Origin: Cryptomeria japonica
Lineage: Eukaryota > Streptophyta > Pinopsida > Cupressales > Cupressaceae
Assembly: GCF_030272615.1 (NCBI RefSeq)
Contig: NC_081405.1
Location: 647,470,920 to 647,534,919, forward strand
Direction of reading: 5' to 3'
Length of the DNA stretch: 64,000 nt
Made by a program: the position numbers and the translations under genes. The notes under the pieces are model-generated. The model was not told where the DNA came from. It did not search any database and worked only from the letters and a program-made list of their open reading frames with translations. Shown here in pieces: positions 22,800-34,229 of this stretch (position 1 is its first letter; every line of letters starts with the position of its first letter).

Positions 22800-23755
22800 C
22801 TTGTACTTATGCTTGTTCTAATATTTAGGGTTAGGGTTAAAATATTTTCTATCTCTTTCTTCAAATCTTGAATTCCTTTCAGGACATCTAAATGCAAAAT
22901 GACCTATCTTATTACATGCAAAATATTTAAAGGTGATTTTCCTTCATACTTACTTTCTACCGGTCCTTTAGGTACTCTTCTAGCAAATAGGGCTTCAAGT
23001 TTCTCAAATTATTCATATTCCCTATTCATATCTTCCAATTCCTTTGCATACAAATTTTTCCAATCTTTCTTGTCAGTTGATGATGTAAATGCAAGAAAAG
23101 AAGGTTCAGACTTCACAGCTCTAGAAGATCCAAATTCTTCAAGCTCAAAAGCAGATAATTTCCCAACCAAGGTATCCCTATTGATAGAATTATTAGCCAT
23201 TGTTCTTAATTCATTTATTTCCCAACCAAGCCTATATCCCTATTGACTAGAGGTATCCCTATCTTCACTCAGAGATCCACCACAATATTGAATTTCCATG
23301 ACAATTTTATTTACCCTTTCCATAAATGCAGTAATCCTTTCATCTTCTTCCATCTTCAAATTTTCATATCTCACCTAGTAACTATCAAGTTTAGCAATCT
23401 TAACAGTAGGGTCACCTTAATTTAGAGGCTCCAACTTGTCCCATATAGATTTTGATGTTGATTTGTCAGTCAATCCCATCATTTGCTGATCAGAAAGTGC
23501 ACACAAGAGGGCTTCTCTAGCTCTACAATCATTCTCAAGTTCCTTATCCAAGTTTTCTAGAGGAGGATTGCTAGATGCTAGATTAAAAGGGGTTACACCA
23601 TTCTCAGTGATCTCCAAGATTTTGTTACCATGACATCTTAGATGAGCCTCCATCTAAATCTTCCATACTCTGTAATTTGTTCCATGAAGCCTAGGAATTT
23701 CTCTCCGCAAGACAACTGTAGATGACCTAGATGAACTTGAACTGTTAGATGCCAT
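22800..23755 (-). pseudogene. C1 gag
   Basis: The start ATG lies at 23755 (MASNSSSSSRSS), soon after the primer-binding site. The UBN2-type copia capsid follows (MEAHLRCHGN..., LVGKLSAFELEEFG). At about 22910 the zinc knuckle has lost its first Cys codon and one T compared with the C2 copy, so the knuckle is destroyed and the frame shifts. Other stops lie at about 23655, 23417 and 23365. A short duplication of the 'ggtatccctattga' region (23170-23260) replaces part of the capsid. Confidence 0.85.
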
Positions 23756-23798
23756 AGGATCTTCCTCAAGTGGTTAAGCTTCTGTAGAGAGGACCAGA

Positions 23799-23810
23799 GC
23801 TCTAATACCA
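23799..23810 (-). promoter_or_regulatory. C1 primer-binding site (initiator-Met tRNA)
   Basis: In element orientation TGGTATTAGAGC starts two bases after the 5' LTR. It differs by one base from the common plant iMet-tRNA primer complement TGGTATCAGAGC. Confidence 0.88.
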
Positions 23811-23812
23811 AT

Positions 23813-24268
23813 TGTTAGACAATTCAAATAACCAGAGGACAACTAAGAGGGGGGTGAATCAGTTGTCACCAGATTACCGGAACCTTAAGCATTTAAAAAT
23901 TTATTACTAGAACACATAAGTTTAATACCAAAATACATAAACCAATTACTGAAAAAATAGATATACCAATTAAGCACAAGCAACAATTAGAGAATAGTTA
24001 CCATCCACATCACACCAAAATTTGTACATGGAAAACCCGATAAAGGTAAAAACCATGGTGGGAAGCCTACTCATAGTCAGATAATATTTCTGCAGTAAGT
24101 ATGTGAAGAAAAATTGAGGGGTCTGCACTTGTAGGAAGGCCAATAGCCTAGAGCACACTTCTCATTACAAAAGGAGTCTCACTAACTACATAAGAAATGC
24201 AAACTACAATCTAGAAGGAAGAATGAACAGCAATAATAGCATCTCCTATGCCTGAATACAATTTCGAT
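23813..24268 (-). repeat. C1 5' LTR, partial (~456 bp)
   Basis: It matches 17952-18440 of the 3' LTR starting at TGTTAGACAATTC and stops matching at about 24268, inside the LTR. The upstream ~780 bp (U3 and promoter) have been lost, so this copy should be transcriptionally dead. Confidence 0.88.
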
Positions 24269-24807
24269 TAAAAGTACAATACTATGTCACATTTCAGACC
24301 AACTTATCAACAAAAGTGAATTTAAGTTTTTAACTAAAAAATAATTTTAGTCAAATATATGGTCTATATAGATTCATTATAGACAAGTTATATATGGAGC
24401 ACAACTTTTCCAATCAGAAGTGTCTACTAAATGTATATTTTATATCACTTTGGGTCCACTTACCTATTTTTTCATTTTTGAAAAACTCATGTTTCCACAT
24501 TTCCTACTCTTATAAATAATATTTTTTTGAAATGTAAAATACCCTTTTATAGATCTACAAGTCAAAATTCCCAAATATATCTCTTTCAATATTTTAATTA
24601 TTTTTTACATTTTACATTTTATTTTTATTAAAAGTAGGTCATCAACACTTAAATATAAGATCGATTATCTTGATGAGAAAAAATACTTAAATTTATTTTA
24701 AATTTTTGAAAAAAATATGATGCATTGGAGAAAAGAATCTATGTCAAGATGATATAATTCTTTTCTAATCTGGATAAATAACAAATACAAAAGGTGGTGG
24801 CAAATGA
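24269..24807. other. AT-rich stretch, no gene seen
   Basis: AT-rich DNA between the truncated C1 LTR and the LINE target-site duplication. No coding or repeat signal was recognised. Confidence 0.5.
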
Positions 24808-24817
24808 AAAGAGTTAT
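24808..24817. repeat. LINE target-site duplication, left copy
   Basis: AAAGAGTTAT, identical to 28481-28490. It is followed directly by the T-tract of the LINE. Confidence 0.9.
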
Positions 24818-25121
24818 ATTTTTTTTTTTTGATAAAAGTGGCAAAGCTACTGAATTTTTTTATTAATATATACAAGTTTACAAAAGCTTGGTTCAGACGG
24901 GCATACCGGCAGGAAAGATCCAAGCAAAGAAAGCCTCTAATTGTAGTCTTTGACCAAAAAATTGATTAAAGACACTAGTTAAATAACACCCTCTACATGG
25001 AAATATACCCAAGATCCAGCCTAGTACAAACCAAAAAAACCGATATCCCCCCTTGCCCAAAATGCCCAATCCATAAAATTAGATACAAAAGGAGCCCATA
25101 AGAATTTACATCATGAATCAA

Positions 25122-25812
25122 GTTACCATGTGCTTGAAATTTCCTCCGGAGGTGCTGAAGAAGAAGAACGAGGGATCAAATCCTCATCCAAGGAGGAAGG
25201 AATCAATTGAGGAGAATCAAAAACAACCACTCAGTTGTCCAAGAGGAAGTGGATCCCAGTGAATACATCAAGAGCAACAACTAAGTAAAGAGGAGAAACA
25301 TGATCGATCAACCTTTCAAATTGTATAATTGTATCATCATAGTAGTCTCCAATTAGTCCACATTTGGCTACATAAAACAACTCTCCATTCCATCTATTAG
25401 CAAGAAACTCATTAAGAGGAATGAAACCACCATAAGGGAGCAAACCATAATCAAAACTATAAAAAGACAAAGCATAATCCATATCAAGAAAAGAGTATAA
25501 TGATGAGAAAAAGAAGGAATCAGCCAAAGCTCGAACCATATGAGCATCCATAAGAATATCCATGCAAATAGTAAGAAAACAAGAAACCACTTTAGATATG
25601 CTAGCACCTGCATTTTCCACCAACCAAGATTTACCCATCACCTTCCTAACTGCATAAACAACATCTGAAGAACATAGATTAAAAATGCACCCAATTTTCT
25701 CATTATCATATTCATGAAAGTCACAAAAATCACCAAATTTTTTAGGAAGAAAGACTCTATATTGAGCTTCAGATTGAGCAAGAGACATAAGGATGAACCA
25801 AAACCCACACAA
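25122..25812 (-). pseudogene. Unrecognised ORF in LINE 3' region
   Basis: 193 codons are open from 25812 to the stop at 25231, and the same frame continues through that single TGA for about 36 more codons (VVVFDSPQLIPSSLDEDLIP...) to a stop at 25122. The protein is aromatic-rich with hydrophobic stretches but no clear signal peptide or domain that I know. It lies between the RNase H domain and the poly(A) tail, so it is either a third LINE coding segment or host sequence carried along by 3' transduction. Confidence 0.45.
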
Positions 25813-26769
25813 CTAAAAAATACTAATGCCACAGAGCTCGTATTTCCCAAGCTTATATAACACAAACCTTAGAAAAGGAAGCATAATAACAAAATATTTC
25901 TTGGCAAGGATGCTTGACATCCCACACGAGCTGAGAGAACTGACTCGAGTGGAAAATCAAGCAGCTACAATCATATTTAAAACACATTATCCTCAAAGAT
26001 ATGACTAACCTAGATGAAGTAAAGACAATACTCCACAACATCAAGGAATTTTCCAGAATGATTGCAATGACATGGCATGGAGAAAACATATCCAACGCAT
26101 TGTGTCAGTCACACAATTATAAATGTACATCCCAATATAACCAAGCATGAGAGAAACAGATGGAGGCTGCAAACATAAATATTCATAATTATAACCCAAA
26201 TGAAGCAATAAAGAATCTGCACAGATTAATCATAGTAGGATCAGACCAAACAGACTTAGAAGGAACCACCCCCTAATGATAAATCACTTAAATGCATTAC
26301 ATTAGTGAAAATGTAGCCATATAATCAATATGTGGACATCACCACCCCTAATGCAACACAAACAAGTGATTAACCTCAAAAGGGATGCCAACTGAATCTA
26401 AAATGAGAGAAATCCGTAAAACGGGAAAAGGAATATATTTCAATGATGCCTTTAAATAAAATGTTACCATGAAACCAGATAATGCTAGACCACACAAAGT
26501 AATGAGTTTTCCGTAATAAGATATAGCACACCAAATATAGAAGAAAGATATCAAACACCCTTACAAATGATACACATATAAGGTGTACATCATCTAGAGG
26601 ATTCCAAAAGCTATCATATCCTGTCATTATTTACAATCAACGTTATACTCAAAGCAGAAGACCAACCTTAATTAAACAATAAAATTTAATGGTCTTGTTC
26701 CATAAATAACAAACACGTGCCCAAAACTAAATACTTACATGATTACCCTTGAATATAAAATCAAACAAT

Positions 26770-27300
26770 TCATATAGAAACACCAACCTTCATCAAAGAG
26801 GAAGAAATGTCTAAGGCAAGAACATCCAAATGATTAGCTTGCTGATCAATTGCCTTATTAGCTAAAAATTTTGCAATTCTATTAAACTCTCTATAATAGT
26901 GAGAAATGGAGTAACAATAAAAAAATGAAAGCTGCAATAAGATTTGATTTAATAGATATTGCAGATGCCAAGAGAGACTTTTGCTATTAATAATAGCTTG
27001 AAACATAACCATAGAGTCTCCCTCAATAATGATATTTTTAATACCAAGTTAAATTGCCAAATCTAGACCAAAAGATAAAGCTTGAAACTCTGCATAGTTA
27101 TTAGTCCCAATTCCAATATCATGACACCTTGCTTTTACAATTTGAGAATTATGATAAAAAATGACCACTCCAATTCCTACCCTATTTAGATTCCCCCTAG
27201 AAGCTCCATCATAATTTAATTTAAACTTGGAATAAGGAGGACGACACCATTTAGCATTTTTCCTTTTAATGATTGAGGAAAAATGATTTTCAATCAAACC
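26770..27300 (-). pseudogene. LINE RNase H domain
   Basis: The frame 27297-27049 reads CRPPYSKFKLNYDGASRGN, then GIGVVIFYHNSQIVKARCHD and NYAEFQALSFGLDLAI. After a stop at 27049 it goes on with IEGDSMVMFQAIINSK and the terminal HYYREFNRIAKFLANKA. This is the RVT_3-type RNase H found in many plant LINEs. The usual D-E-D-D residues are visible (NYDGAS, AEFQAL, GDSMV); the His/Asp region near the end is degraded (EFNRIA for REAN..D). Confidence 0.88.
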
Positions 27301-27559
27301 ATGAGAAGAAGGGGATTTGAGAGCTTCCCAGTATCTATTAATCTAACTATCTCAATGAGAGAAATAAGTAAGATGATCAAGATTCTTATAAACATAAGAA
27401 AGGATAACTTCTGAAATTGAAACCTCTATTTTAGTCAACACCTCTTGTAACAAAGAAGACTTCTTCTTAAAAATTCTACTGTTTCTTTCTATCCAAATGT
27501 TCCATATGATAATAGATGGAGCCACCACCCATAGACATGAATAAAAGGAAGAAGGGAAT

Positions 27560-28480
27560 TAGAGAGGCCATGCTGTAAAATGACACAAGAGATCCATGAA
27601 AAGAGTAGATGACCAACCAAGTTTATCAAAAAGCCAATACCAACAATCAGATGCAAATTGACAATGCAAAAATAAATGAGAGGATGATTCCAAACAAGAG
27701 CCACACAATACATAGGGAAAAACATCTATTATCCCAATCCTATCTAATCTAAGACTAGTAAGAACTCTATCATGTATAGAAAGCCATGAAAAAACCCCTT
27801 CTTTGGGAAGGAAAGCTATATGCCAGAAGAGTTTAGAGGGATAAGGAGGGTCATTAGAGGAAGGCATGAGAGACTTGTAACCAACTCCAACCGAGTATAA
27901 TCCTAAAGTGTTCTTGGTCCATATTAATTCATCTTCAAAGTTCTGATAGACCAATGGCCTCTTCTAAAGTTCCTCCACATAAGCATTTTTTAAGGATTGA
28001 TCCACAAGAAGAAAATCAATTGATTTCCAGTGAGCCACTGGATATGGGCCCAAGGTATCAATGTAAAAGTAATCAGCTACATATACACCCCATTCATATA
28101 TTAAAAAGTTAATAATAGGAGACCAATCCCTCACATTTACCAAAGAAGTATGTCCATTCCACACCTCATCCCAAAACCTAGCTTTCCTACAATTATGAAT
28201 GACCTAGGAGAGATGAGGAAGGATAAAAGATTTGCACTCAACCATAAAGTTCCAAATGGAAGAGCCCTTAGGAAGAGAATAGGTAGTAAAGATGTTTTCC
28301 CTATTACCCCTCACCAAATACTGGACAAACATAAGGGTGGCCCAAGAACTATTTGGTTCCTTGTACAATTTCCAAACCAATTTTCCTCCTAGAGCTTGAT
28401 TATGCTTGCTAAGATCTCAAATACCCAATCCACCCAAATCTTTTGGGTGACAAACCTTCTCCCATGAAAGAAGAGGAAGG
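27560..28480 (-). pseudogene. LINE RT C-terminus and zf-RVT domain
   Basis: From the truncation point the frame reads WERVCHPKDLGGLGI, the conserved thumb/connection motif of plant LINE reverse transcriptases, then LWH-like W-rich segments (ARFWDEVWNGHTSLVNVRDW). After a stop at 27964 comes the zf-RVT module 27954-27559 (GVFSWLSIHDRVLTSLRLDR, LCGSCLESSSHLFLHC). The finger and palm of the RT with its catalytic FADD-type motif are absent. Confidence 0.9.
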
Positions 28481-28490
28481 AAAGAGTTAT
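28481..28490. repeat. LINE target-site duplication, right copy
   Basis: AAAGAGTTAT, identical to 24808-24817, directly after the truncated 5' end of the LINE. Confidence 0.9.
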
Positions 28491-28929
28491 GTTTTAGTAA
28501 ATGCAACTTTTAAAATTTATTGAAAAATATATACATAAAAAAAAAAAGTAAAAAATAAATCCATACACTAAAGTTTCAACTTATCAATATACACAAAAAA
28601 ATTGAAGAAAAAAATAAATTAAATAAAGTGTGGCTACTTGTGTAACTTAAATTTCAGCATTTTATCAACAACTAAAATATTGTGTTTACTTTATACAAAA
28701 CTATATTCAAATATTTTTTAAATTTTTTATAAAAATTACAAACATAAAATACACAAAAGAATATACATTTTATTAGTTTACATCATTAAAAACTTCAAAA
28801 CATATATTTCACTTTCTATTGATTCAATTTAAAAAATCGAATAAACATTGTCCATTTCCTTTATAAAAGTGTGACATAGCTTTTGACATTTACCCCCTTC
28901 AATAATTTTGAAAATATTTATGGAAAGGC
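28491..28929. other. AT-rich spacer, no gene seen
   Basis: Very AT-rich DNA continuing the sequence left of the LINE insertion. No gene was recognised. Confidence 0.5.
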
Positions 28930-31112
28930 TATAGTTGAAATGGAAGGGCACCCACCTAAGCCTTCTAAACTCCCAGTTAGGAGACCAAAAGGAATTGTAA
29001 TTACTAAAACTTAGTATAGATGCAATCTCAGTATAGGAATCTTCACCAAACCCTGCACTTGATCAACCTCCTTCTAAGAGACAAAGGGTTGATGATCCAT
29101 ACCCCCTTGGACCATATGACATAATAGAGGGATCAGGGGACATAAAAGAGGTTTTAAGTGTGCTAAGAGAAATGAAGAATGATGTAGAAATATATATGCC
29201 TCCAAAATCACCACCTGAGATTGAAACCAGTGCTCACCAACGTGAAGATAGAATGGATGTGTAAGTACAAGAATAACATAAGCCATATTAATGCTGGTCT
29301 AGTTGAACTTTGTTGATCTTTCTTTTGATCTTTATGTAAAAGGTTTTGGGTCCTTAAAACCTATTTTTCTAATTAATCAGAACAGAAGCCATATTAAGAT
29401 GACAAGGTCGCACCCTCAGGTTTTGGAGGATGACAATTCTATTAAGACTCTTAAGTTTAAATATTTTTTGATCAAGATGAATATGAGAATATATATGAAG
29501 AAAGAGTGTAACTAAACACAATGGAAGTAGATGAGTCTCTGCATGATGAAATTACATCACAGACTTTTAAAGAGTTGAGGATAGATGAGATTGATGTCAC
29601 TCTAGAGGAAGTCAAGAAAATGGTATTGAAAAGTAATATGCTAATTATCCTGGGAATGGAAATGCAAAAGATATTTATGCTAGATCAAGTACTTAGGAAT
29701 CAGGAAGGTCAAATGTTGGTAGCAAAATTTAATTCAGAACAAGGGTTGAGTGGTACAAGATATAACGCCAAAATTCAAACCTTTGCTATATGGGTGAAAT
29801 GTAAGAATACTAAGAATACTAAGTTGATGAATGTTATCCAAGAAGAAAGAGTTGTCAAGGTAAAAAAAGGATACATTAGCTTTCCAAGCTGCTACTATGA
29901 CAATGCACTCAATAATGTTCACTTGGGCTGTTGTAAAAAGCATGGAAAATAAATTGGCAGAGTATGAAAAGGTTCAAATATTTATAAATGAATAAATTAA
30001 TAGATTGTTAATGGAAAATGTGAGATTAAAACAACAATTGCAAAAGAAATTTTTCTCCTTATGGAAGGAACTTGTTCTTTTCCATTCAGTTCAAAAACCC
30101 AGTGATGATAAAGGTCTTGTTGAGCCAAGTGATGCTTTGTGGAAAAATTTAGAAAAGAATATTGAAGAACTAAAAAAGCTAAATGGCATGGCACAAAGGG
30201 GGACCGACAAACAAATTGTTGTTATTTTTGAGAAATTCTTGGAGTATAGGGTGAATTTTATCAGGAGTTGCATGCAAATTATACAAGTCTGTTGCAAGCA
30301 TTGCAACAATTATAGAAACATGTGCATATCCTATATATATTGTTTAGGAGATGGAAATTTGTTTACCACACTCTGATTAATTTGTGTAAAGTTTTGCAAA
30401 GAGATCCTGATGTTCTAACAAATCTAAAGCCTATTGAGAAAATGGTGAAAATGGTTATTTATGAAAATGAATACATATTTGAGGAGTAAAAAATTAAAGA
30501 AAAGATTCAAGAATAATTCTACACATTCAAACATTGGTGTATCCTAGAGATTTTTGAAAAGGATAATGAGAAAAAGGATTTTGAATAGTGGAGATGGGAA
30601 CTCATCTAAATAATTCCCAATATCATTACTCATTTGAAAGAGGAAAATTATATAGGTGTTCAAGGTTTCAATTTTTTTTTCTAGAGAGGATTATTGCATT
30701 GGATACAGGCTATTCTAGGGTCATCACATAAGCTAGAGGAATATTGAGTGAATGTTGGATGGATCATTTGACAAATATGACACAAATCCAAGAGTATAAG
30801 TGGCCAAAGGATTACACAATATTACAATGGGAACTTAAATATTTGGCCCCTTTCGATTAATAGCTTTGTTACTCATTTAAAAGAGGAAAAGGATATAGGT
30901 GTTCAAGGTTTCAATGTTTTTCTAGAGAGGATAATTGCATTGGATACAGGCTATTCTTGGTTCATCATAAATGCTAGAGGAATATTGGGCAAACGTTGGA
31001 TGTATCATTTGGCAAATGTGACACAAATCAAAGAGCATAAGTGGCCAAAGGATTACACAATATTGCAATGGGAACATAAATATTTGGCCCCTTTTGATTA
31101 ATAACTTTGTTA
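28930..31112 (+). pseudogene. Unrecognised decayed coding sequence with internal duplication
   Basis: Coding-like pieces follow one another: KRQRVDDPYPLGPYDIIEG.. (about 29070-29260), an open 143-codon block 29521-29952 (acidic start EVDESLHDEITSQTFKELR, later Lys-rich), a coiled-coil-like piece 30005-30376 (LWKNLEKNIEELKKLNG), and a repeated block ending GYSWFIINARGILGKRWMYH and KWPKDYTILQWEHKYLAPFD (stop near 31100). Stops and frameshifts lie between pieces. I do not recognise the family. It may be related to the pseudogene at 16339-17950, in the sense that both look like long conifer-type ORFs without known domains, but I cannot show homology. Confidence 0.45.
30627..31112. repeat. 243-bp tandem duplication
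   Basis: Two copies of about 243 bp, near 30627-30869 and 30870-31112, match at about 90 percent by eye (shared phrases 'tataggtgttcaaggtttca' and 'agtggccaaaggattacaca'-like). 243 is a multiple of three, so the duplication could have been tolerated in a working protein before decay. Confidence 0.9.
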
Positions 31113-31359
31113 CAAAACTCTTAAGCTCCTCTCTCATGACTCCCAACCTTCACTTGTTGCAACATCAACATGATCCTTTAGTAATAGTCCATTGGTAAAC
31201 ATAAAATGACATACTCCATATAAAATAGAACCTTGCTAGGCCAATAGGTCATGGGTGTCTATTTGCAGTATGAAGAAAGAGAGTTGTAGTTTGTGTTTAT
31301 CAACTCTATCATTTTCATAAATTGTTACTAATCGTTGACTTTTATGTTGTCACTAAGTA

Positions 31360-32130
31360 TGAAGCAGTCATCGATGAGGAGGGACCTCAAGGAGATTAGT
31401 CCAAACCGGTCAACAAGAGTAAACACAATGAAAACACACATATATGATGGGGGAAATGTAGAATAGATAGTTTTATTGCATGAAATTTGATTACATCCAA
31501 CTGGTAACAACTAGGTTACAACATACCAACACACAGGCCTGGTAGAATAGGTCACAACTGGGACCTTGAATCAAAAGATATATCTTCCCTGGGCACAGTC
31601 TATCTATCTAATATTCTACTTAATTCTGATTTATTCTAATTTTAAAGAATGATTGCAAATATATATATCAATCCAAAGGATCCAGTCTACCCAAAAGGGA
31701 TCAAAATCCAAAGAACAAGACCTAACATGCAAAATGAACAAGGTTGGCCTCCACCAAGAGATTCCTTTGGAAAATCCAAAGGATAAAACATAGATCACAG
31801 AAAAAGGTCAGCCACACACCAACGAAATGGGTTCTGGAAGATCACCAGAAAAGGTCTCAGGTAACCAGTAACAAAGGAACAACCACTAACAAGAAACTAT
31901 CATGAAAACCGGTAGCGATGTCTTGCTGGTAATTGATCCAAATGCGATGTGGTCTGAAAGAAAGAAAGATGGTCAAATATTCCAGTAGAATCCAACTCCA
32001 TTGGATCCAGTGAGCCAAAACTGGGACACACAAAAAAAGGAAAACTGAAATGGTAAATAGAAAACAAAACAGAAAGGAAAATGTTTTTTTGGTTGATATA
32101 AGATTGCTGTGAACTGAGGATGCACCTGCA
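31360..32130 (-). repeat. Gypsy 3' LTR, 771 bp
   Basis: It matches 36693-37498 along its length (shared phrases 'aacaagacctaacatgcaaa' and 'gaaaggaaaatgtttttttgg'). In element orientation it starts TGCAGGTGCATCC and ends ACTGCTTCA. Confidence 0.88.
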
Positions 32131-32163
32131 TGAGATATCCAAGATTAATAAAAAGTTAGCCTC

Positions 32164-32420
32164 TCACTTTGATTGGGTTAGAGGGAAACCAAGGCGGTCT
32201 ACCTCTGCCTAAGAAATCCCGGATGAATCTTTAATCGGTCTGCTCTTCCATTTCACAAGATATTATTTGTACTGACTGTTATGGGTACTACACCCTACGC
32301 CCAATCCTACTATCCAAAATATTTTCAATTTGATCTGGTTCCTTTTGGGGCATTTTTTTCTCAACATCTGCAACATTGTCCTCACTGAATTCTAGTTCAT
32401 GGTACTCATGAAGATCTGCA
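32164..32420 (-). pseudogene. Gypsy chromodomain (broken)
   Basis: After the integrase tail (ISPIFNIADLHEYHELEF) the frame reads IENILDSRIGRRV and a stop at 32288. In a shifted frame downstream comes YLVKWKSRPIKDSSGIS, then AEVDRLGFPLTQSK and a stop at 32164. This is the LVKWK core of a chromodomain, which in chromoviruses steers integration to chosen chromatin. One frameshift and two stops disrupt it. Confidence 0.85.
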
Positions 32421-33470
32421 ATGTTGAATATAGGTGAAATACTTAGACAATCTGGTATCTCCATTTCATATGCGTTTCCAGAAATGAACTTCCTCAAAAT
32501 CTTACAAGGTCCAAACTTCTTCATCTACAACTTATTATAAGTTCCAACCAGGAATCTCTTTTTTATCAAATATACCATCACTTCATTGCCAACTTTAGAT
32601 TCCTTATGTCTCCTTTTCTCATATGTCTTCTCCTTATATTTTTTGTCTGTGTCTTCCAAATGTTATTTAACCTCAATGTGCAATGTTGCCATGTGATCTG
32701 CAAAATATTCTGCTTCTGAACTCTTCCAATCTTCACTACTAATGTCTCTCAATTTTGATTTCCTCTAGGATGCACTCCGGTAACAATCTCAAAATGTGTT
32801 TTTTCTGGTACTTCTATTCATTGAATTGTTGTAGGAAAACTCTTCTTGTGCAAGGATCAAATCCCAACTTTTGGATTTATCTCCCACTAAACATCTCAAC
32901 AAGTTTCCCAAACTCCAGTTAACAACTTCTGCTTGTCTATCAGTCTATGGATGAAAAGTAAAACTGAACTTCAAATCTATCTTCATCTTCTTCCAAAAAT
33001 AGCCAACAAACTTAATGTCTCTATCTCAAACTATGCTCTTAGGTAATCCATGCAATCTTACCACTTCCTTGAAAAATAGGTTTGCTACATGTAATGCATA
33101 TGATGTCTTCTTACAAGGTATGAAATGAGCCATCTTCGAAAATCTATCCACTACCAAAAATATAGAATCATTCCCTCTCGGTGTCTTAGGCAATCCAAGT
33201 ACAAAATCCATGCTTATATCCTCCCAAGGTCTTATTAGTACTATCAAAGGTTTATACAATCCCACATTTTGACGACTACCTTTTGCAACTTAACAAACTC
33301 TACAACTTTTTAGATATCTCTTAACATCCTTATGAATCTGGGGCCAAAAGTACTGCTCATTCACCAATGAAACTATTTTGTCAATACGAAAATGTCTAGC
33401 TAAACCTCCACTATGTTTCTCTTTTATTAGGTTCTCTCTCATGGAACTCTTAGGTATTCACAACCGAACT
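32420..33470 (-). pseudogene. Gypsy integrase
   Basis: Visible are the zinc-binding region (EKHSGGLARHFRIDKI.., ..CRVC, about 33420-33280), the core 33265-33026 ([43 protein letters not shown]), then after a stop DRDIKFVGYFWKKM and TDRQAEVVNWSL (the E-containing part), and the C-terminal KKFGPCKILRKFISGNAYEM. Stops at about 33025, 32930 and 32522 interrupt it. Confidence 0.88.
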
Positions 33471-33479
33471 CCCCTGAAT

Positions 33480-34060
33480 AACATCTCATTCTAAATGAGA
33501 TAATCCAACCATTTGCTCCTATCAACCATAACCATTTCTCTACATGCTTTCCAAGGTTCTACAAAATCTGGATCTTCATCATACAAGGTCTTCAAATCTT
33601 CAAAACCTAATACTGTCACTCTCATCTCTATCAAAAAATTCCTTCTCCTACTCAATGCATCAACAAATTTGTTAGATTTACCACTTTTATGCTTCAACAC
33701 AAAGGTGTAACTCTACAAGAATTCTACCCATCTCATATGTCTTTGATTCAACTTACTCTGGCTATTCAAATACTGCAAAGCTTGATGATCTGTATAGAAC
33801 ACAAACTCCTTAGGTAACACGTAGTGTCTCCATTTCTTCAAGGCTTGGATTATGGCATAAAATTCCTGACCATACACTGAATTTCTCTTCTAGGCATCAT
33901 TTAATTTATCATTGAAATAGGCTACTACTCTCCCTTCTTGATTGAAGAATGCTCCTATTGTTGGTCCACTTGAATCACAATCCACTTGAAATACCTTATT
34001 GAAATCCGATATAGCTAACACAAGCTTCTCAGTCACTTTCTACTTCAACAATTCAAATTT
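33480..34060 (-). pseudogene. Gypsy RNase H
   Basis: The frame shows DSSGPTIGAFFNQEGRVVAY, then [40 protein letters not shown] and HKSGKSNKFVDALSRRR, the standard Ty3/gypsy RNase H string with its acidic residues. Stops lie at about 33895 and 33718. Confidence 0.88.
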
Positions 34061-34229
34061 TTTGTTTTCTCTGGTGGTCCACTTGAATTCCTTCTAATCT
34101 CCTCTCATGGTCTCAGTCATAGGATTACAAACTAAATTGAAATTTTTGATAAACTTTAGGTCAAAACTAGCCAGTCCATGAAATGATCTTACCTCCCTAA
34201 TTCTTTCTAGTGTAGGCCACTCAACAATG

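Larger units (their letters stand above)
17952..24268 (-). mobile_element. Ty1/copia element C1 (5' LTR truncated)
   Basis: Element orientation is minus: partial 5' LTR 24268-23813, primer-binding site, gag, protease, integrase, reverse transcriptase, RNase H, polypurine tract, 3' LTR 19184-17952. The order PR-IN-RT-RNH is diagnostic of Ty1/copia. The outer two-thirds of the 5' LTR is missing beyond 24268, so no target-site duplication can be read. Many stops and some frameshifts make it non-autonomous. C2 and C4 in this window belong to the same family (LTR 1.22-1.25 kb). Confidence 0.93.
24818..28480 (-). mobile_element. 5'-truncated LINE with RNase H
   Basis: Insertion of 3663 bp in minus orientation, bounded by the 10-bp direct repeat AAAGAGTTAT. 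On the plus strand the left end has a 12-T tract (24819-24830), i.e. a poly(A) tail on the element strand. The right end starts inside the reverse transcriptase, a typical 5' truncation. The order is RT C-terminus, zf-RVT, RNase H, then about 2 kb of 3' sequence with one more coding-like frame. Only a few stops interrupt the domains, so it is younger than the LINE remnant at 14450-15370. Confidence 0.93.

Noticed and set aside
22820-22845. Telomere-like TTAGGGTTAGGGTTA
   Set aside because: Only two to three units, located inside the C1 gag-protease linker where the sequence encodes Asn/Pro residues on the minus strand.
25826-26008. Plus-strand open frame inside the LINE
   Set aside because: Antisense shadow of the LINE 3' region; no supporting motif.
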